Positions 63,182 through 64,000 of a stretch of DNA of 64,000 bases are shown here, piece after piece (the first letter of the stretch is position 1; each line of letters begins with the position of its first letter). Source of the stretch: Limnochorda sp. LNt (GTDB lineage Bacteria > Bacillota > Limnochordia > Limnochordales > Geochordaceae); contig NZ_CP141614.1 of assembly GCF_035593265.1 (NCBI RefSeq), positions 1,922,001 to 1,986,000 on the forward strand, read 5' to 3'. A program made the position numbers and the translations under genes. The notes beneath the pieces were generated by a model. It made no database searches. It saw only the letters and a list, made by a program, of their open reading frames with translations, and was not told the origin of the DNA.

Positions 63182-64000
63182 TCACGCGTCTTGCTCGCAT
63201 CCAGCGCGACGCAATGCCAGCACGGCGGCTCCCGTCAGCCCCGACCAAGGGCCCAGGCGTGCCCGCACGACCCTCGCGTCGCGGGCGACCCAGGCGGGAG
63301 CCAGCCGCTGCAGCGCGTTGCAGGCGGCCTCCACCGGATAGGCCGGGTGGGTGCCGAGCCCCCCGCCCACCACGATCCGCTGGGGGTCCAAGACGGCGAC
63401 GACGGTGGCCAGGAAGAGGGCGAGGTAGCGCACGACGGACCGGTACAGCTCGTCGAGGCCGGGCGCTCCCTCCCGCCCCGCCAGCAGGGCCTCGCTGGCG
63501 CGCCAGCGACGACCGGTGGCGGCGTGTGCGGCCGCCTCGATGGCATAGCCCGAGAGCAGGGCCTCGACGTGCCCTGTCTGGCCGCAGCGGCAGGCCGCGC
63601 CACCAGCCGAGGCGTCCAGCACCATGTGGCCCAGCTCGCCGGCCGCGAAGCCGCTCCCCAAGCAGGGCCTCCCCCCGACGAAGACCGCGCCTCCCACCCC
63701 CGTCCCGATGCTCACGTACACGACGTCGTCCACATCCATGGCGGCACCGGCGCGAAGCTCGCCGTAGGCCCCCGCTCGCACGTCGTTGTCGACGGCGACG
63801 GGCCAGCCCAGGCTGGCCTCCAACGGGCCGGCAACCGGTCCCCCGCGCCAACCGCGGAGGTTGCCGGCTTGCACCGAGACGCCCCGCACCGGATCCAAGA
63901 CGCCCGGAAAACCCACCCCGACCGCTCGCACCTCGGCCGGCGCGAGGGCGTGGAGCTCCACAACCGCTCTCACCGCGTCGCAGACCGCGTCGAGCACCGC
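63182..64000 (-). CDS. ROK-family sugar kinase or regulator (5' end outside window)
   Basis: The C-terminal 272 residues of a ROK protein are present; the start lies beyond base 64000. It shows VDNDVRAGAYGELRAGA, the ATP-binding YVSIGTGVGGAVFVGG, the zinc-type motif CRCGQTGHVEALLSG (the third zinc Cys of the usual CGxxGC is His here) and IVVGGGLGTHP. Without the N-terminus I cannot tell a kinase from a DNA-binding repressor. It heads the sugar-importer operon. Confidence 0.88.
   Translation of the reverse strand, partial: AVLDAVCDAVRAVVELHALAPAEVRAVGVGFPGVLDPVRGVSVQAGNLRGWRGGPVAGPLEASLGWPVAVDNDVRAGAYGELRAGAAMDVDDVVYVSIGTGVGGAVFVGGRPCLGSGFAAGELGHMVLDASAGGAACRCGQTGHVEALLSGYAIEAAAHAATGRRWRASEALLAGREGAPGLDELYRSVVRYLALFLATVVAVLDPQRIVVGGGLGTHPAYPVEAACNALQRLAPAWVARDARVVRARLGPWSGLTGAAVLALRRAGCEQDA

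Noticed and set aside
1-64000. CRISPR arrays, rRNA genes, phage structural genes or integrase genes
   Set aside because: No regularly spaced direct repeats, rRNA-like sequence, or integrase/phage proteins were seen; the only mobile-element gene is the transposase at 33.9-35.3 kb.

Overview
The window reads as a chromosomal segment of a very GC-rich, Gram-positive-type, probably thermophilic bacterium. Three things suggest this: the run tig-clpP-clpX-lonB-lonA (LonB with an N-terminal membrane anchor is typical of spore-forming Firmicutes), a SAM-I riboswitch with a transcription-terminator expression platform, and a protein disulfide oxidoreductase of the kind common in thermophiles. A high-GC lineage near Limnochordia, Thermaerobacter or Symbiobacterium would fit, but that placement is inference. 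Hand counts of single 60-base lines give about 68-72% G+C in most genes. They give only about 50-57% in the catabolic block at about 30.7-41.5 kb.

Layout. 1-1.6 kb (minus): a thiol/persulfide-type operon (disulfide oxidoreductase, then a CoA-disulfide-reductase-like flavoprotein cut by the window edge) behind a strong promoter and a CsoR/CstR-like operator. 1.6-12.7 kb (minus): trigger factor, ClpP, ClpX, LonB, LonA, Lgt, ornithine carbamoyltransferase and a cyclic-2,3-diphosphoglycerate-synthetase-like GTPase. A tRNA-Gly and a giant three-module membrane glycosylation protein follow. 16.1-23.5 kb (minus): an aldehyde dehydrogenase, and upstream of it a sulfur-transfer operon. In transcription order that operon is a SAM-I riboswitch, a threonine-synthase-like PLP enzyme, a MoaD/ThiS-like carrier, an exported rhodanese, a YeeE-type transporter, TusA and MoeB-rhodanese. 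I think this is the most interesting unit: its parts make a plausible route from thiosulfate to a protein thiocarboxylate that feeds methionine or cysteine synthesis under SAM control.

23.7-30.4 kb: a VapBC toxin-antitoxin pair, tRNA-Leu, a PIG-L deacetylase, an MFS transporter and the Leloir pair galT-galK, divergent from a DeoR-type regulator. 30.7-41.5 kb (plus, low GC): a sugar-acid catabolic island with a GntR gene broken by a small deletion, an ABC importer split by a 1.6-kb insertion sequence with a 4-bp target duplication, two DapA-superfamily lyases, an enolase-superfamily dehydratase, an amidohydrolase and a family 1 glycosidase.

41.9-52 kb: a chemoreceptor, a lytic transglycosylase, an EamA transporter, thymidine kinase, a thioredoxin/alpha-beta hydrolase fusion and an iron-type ABC importer. 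The importer's binding-protein gene is cut off exactly at the 3' end of a tRNA-Lys, which looks like a recombination scar. 52-64 kb: a cupredoxin, a VOC protein, an orphan response regulator, two further sugar ABC operons (one LacI-controlled, one linked to a ROK protein), an SDR oxidoreductase and a Gdx/SugE-type SMR exporter. All three sugar importers lack an ATPase gene here, so they probably share a distant MsmX-like subunit.
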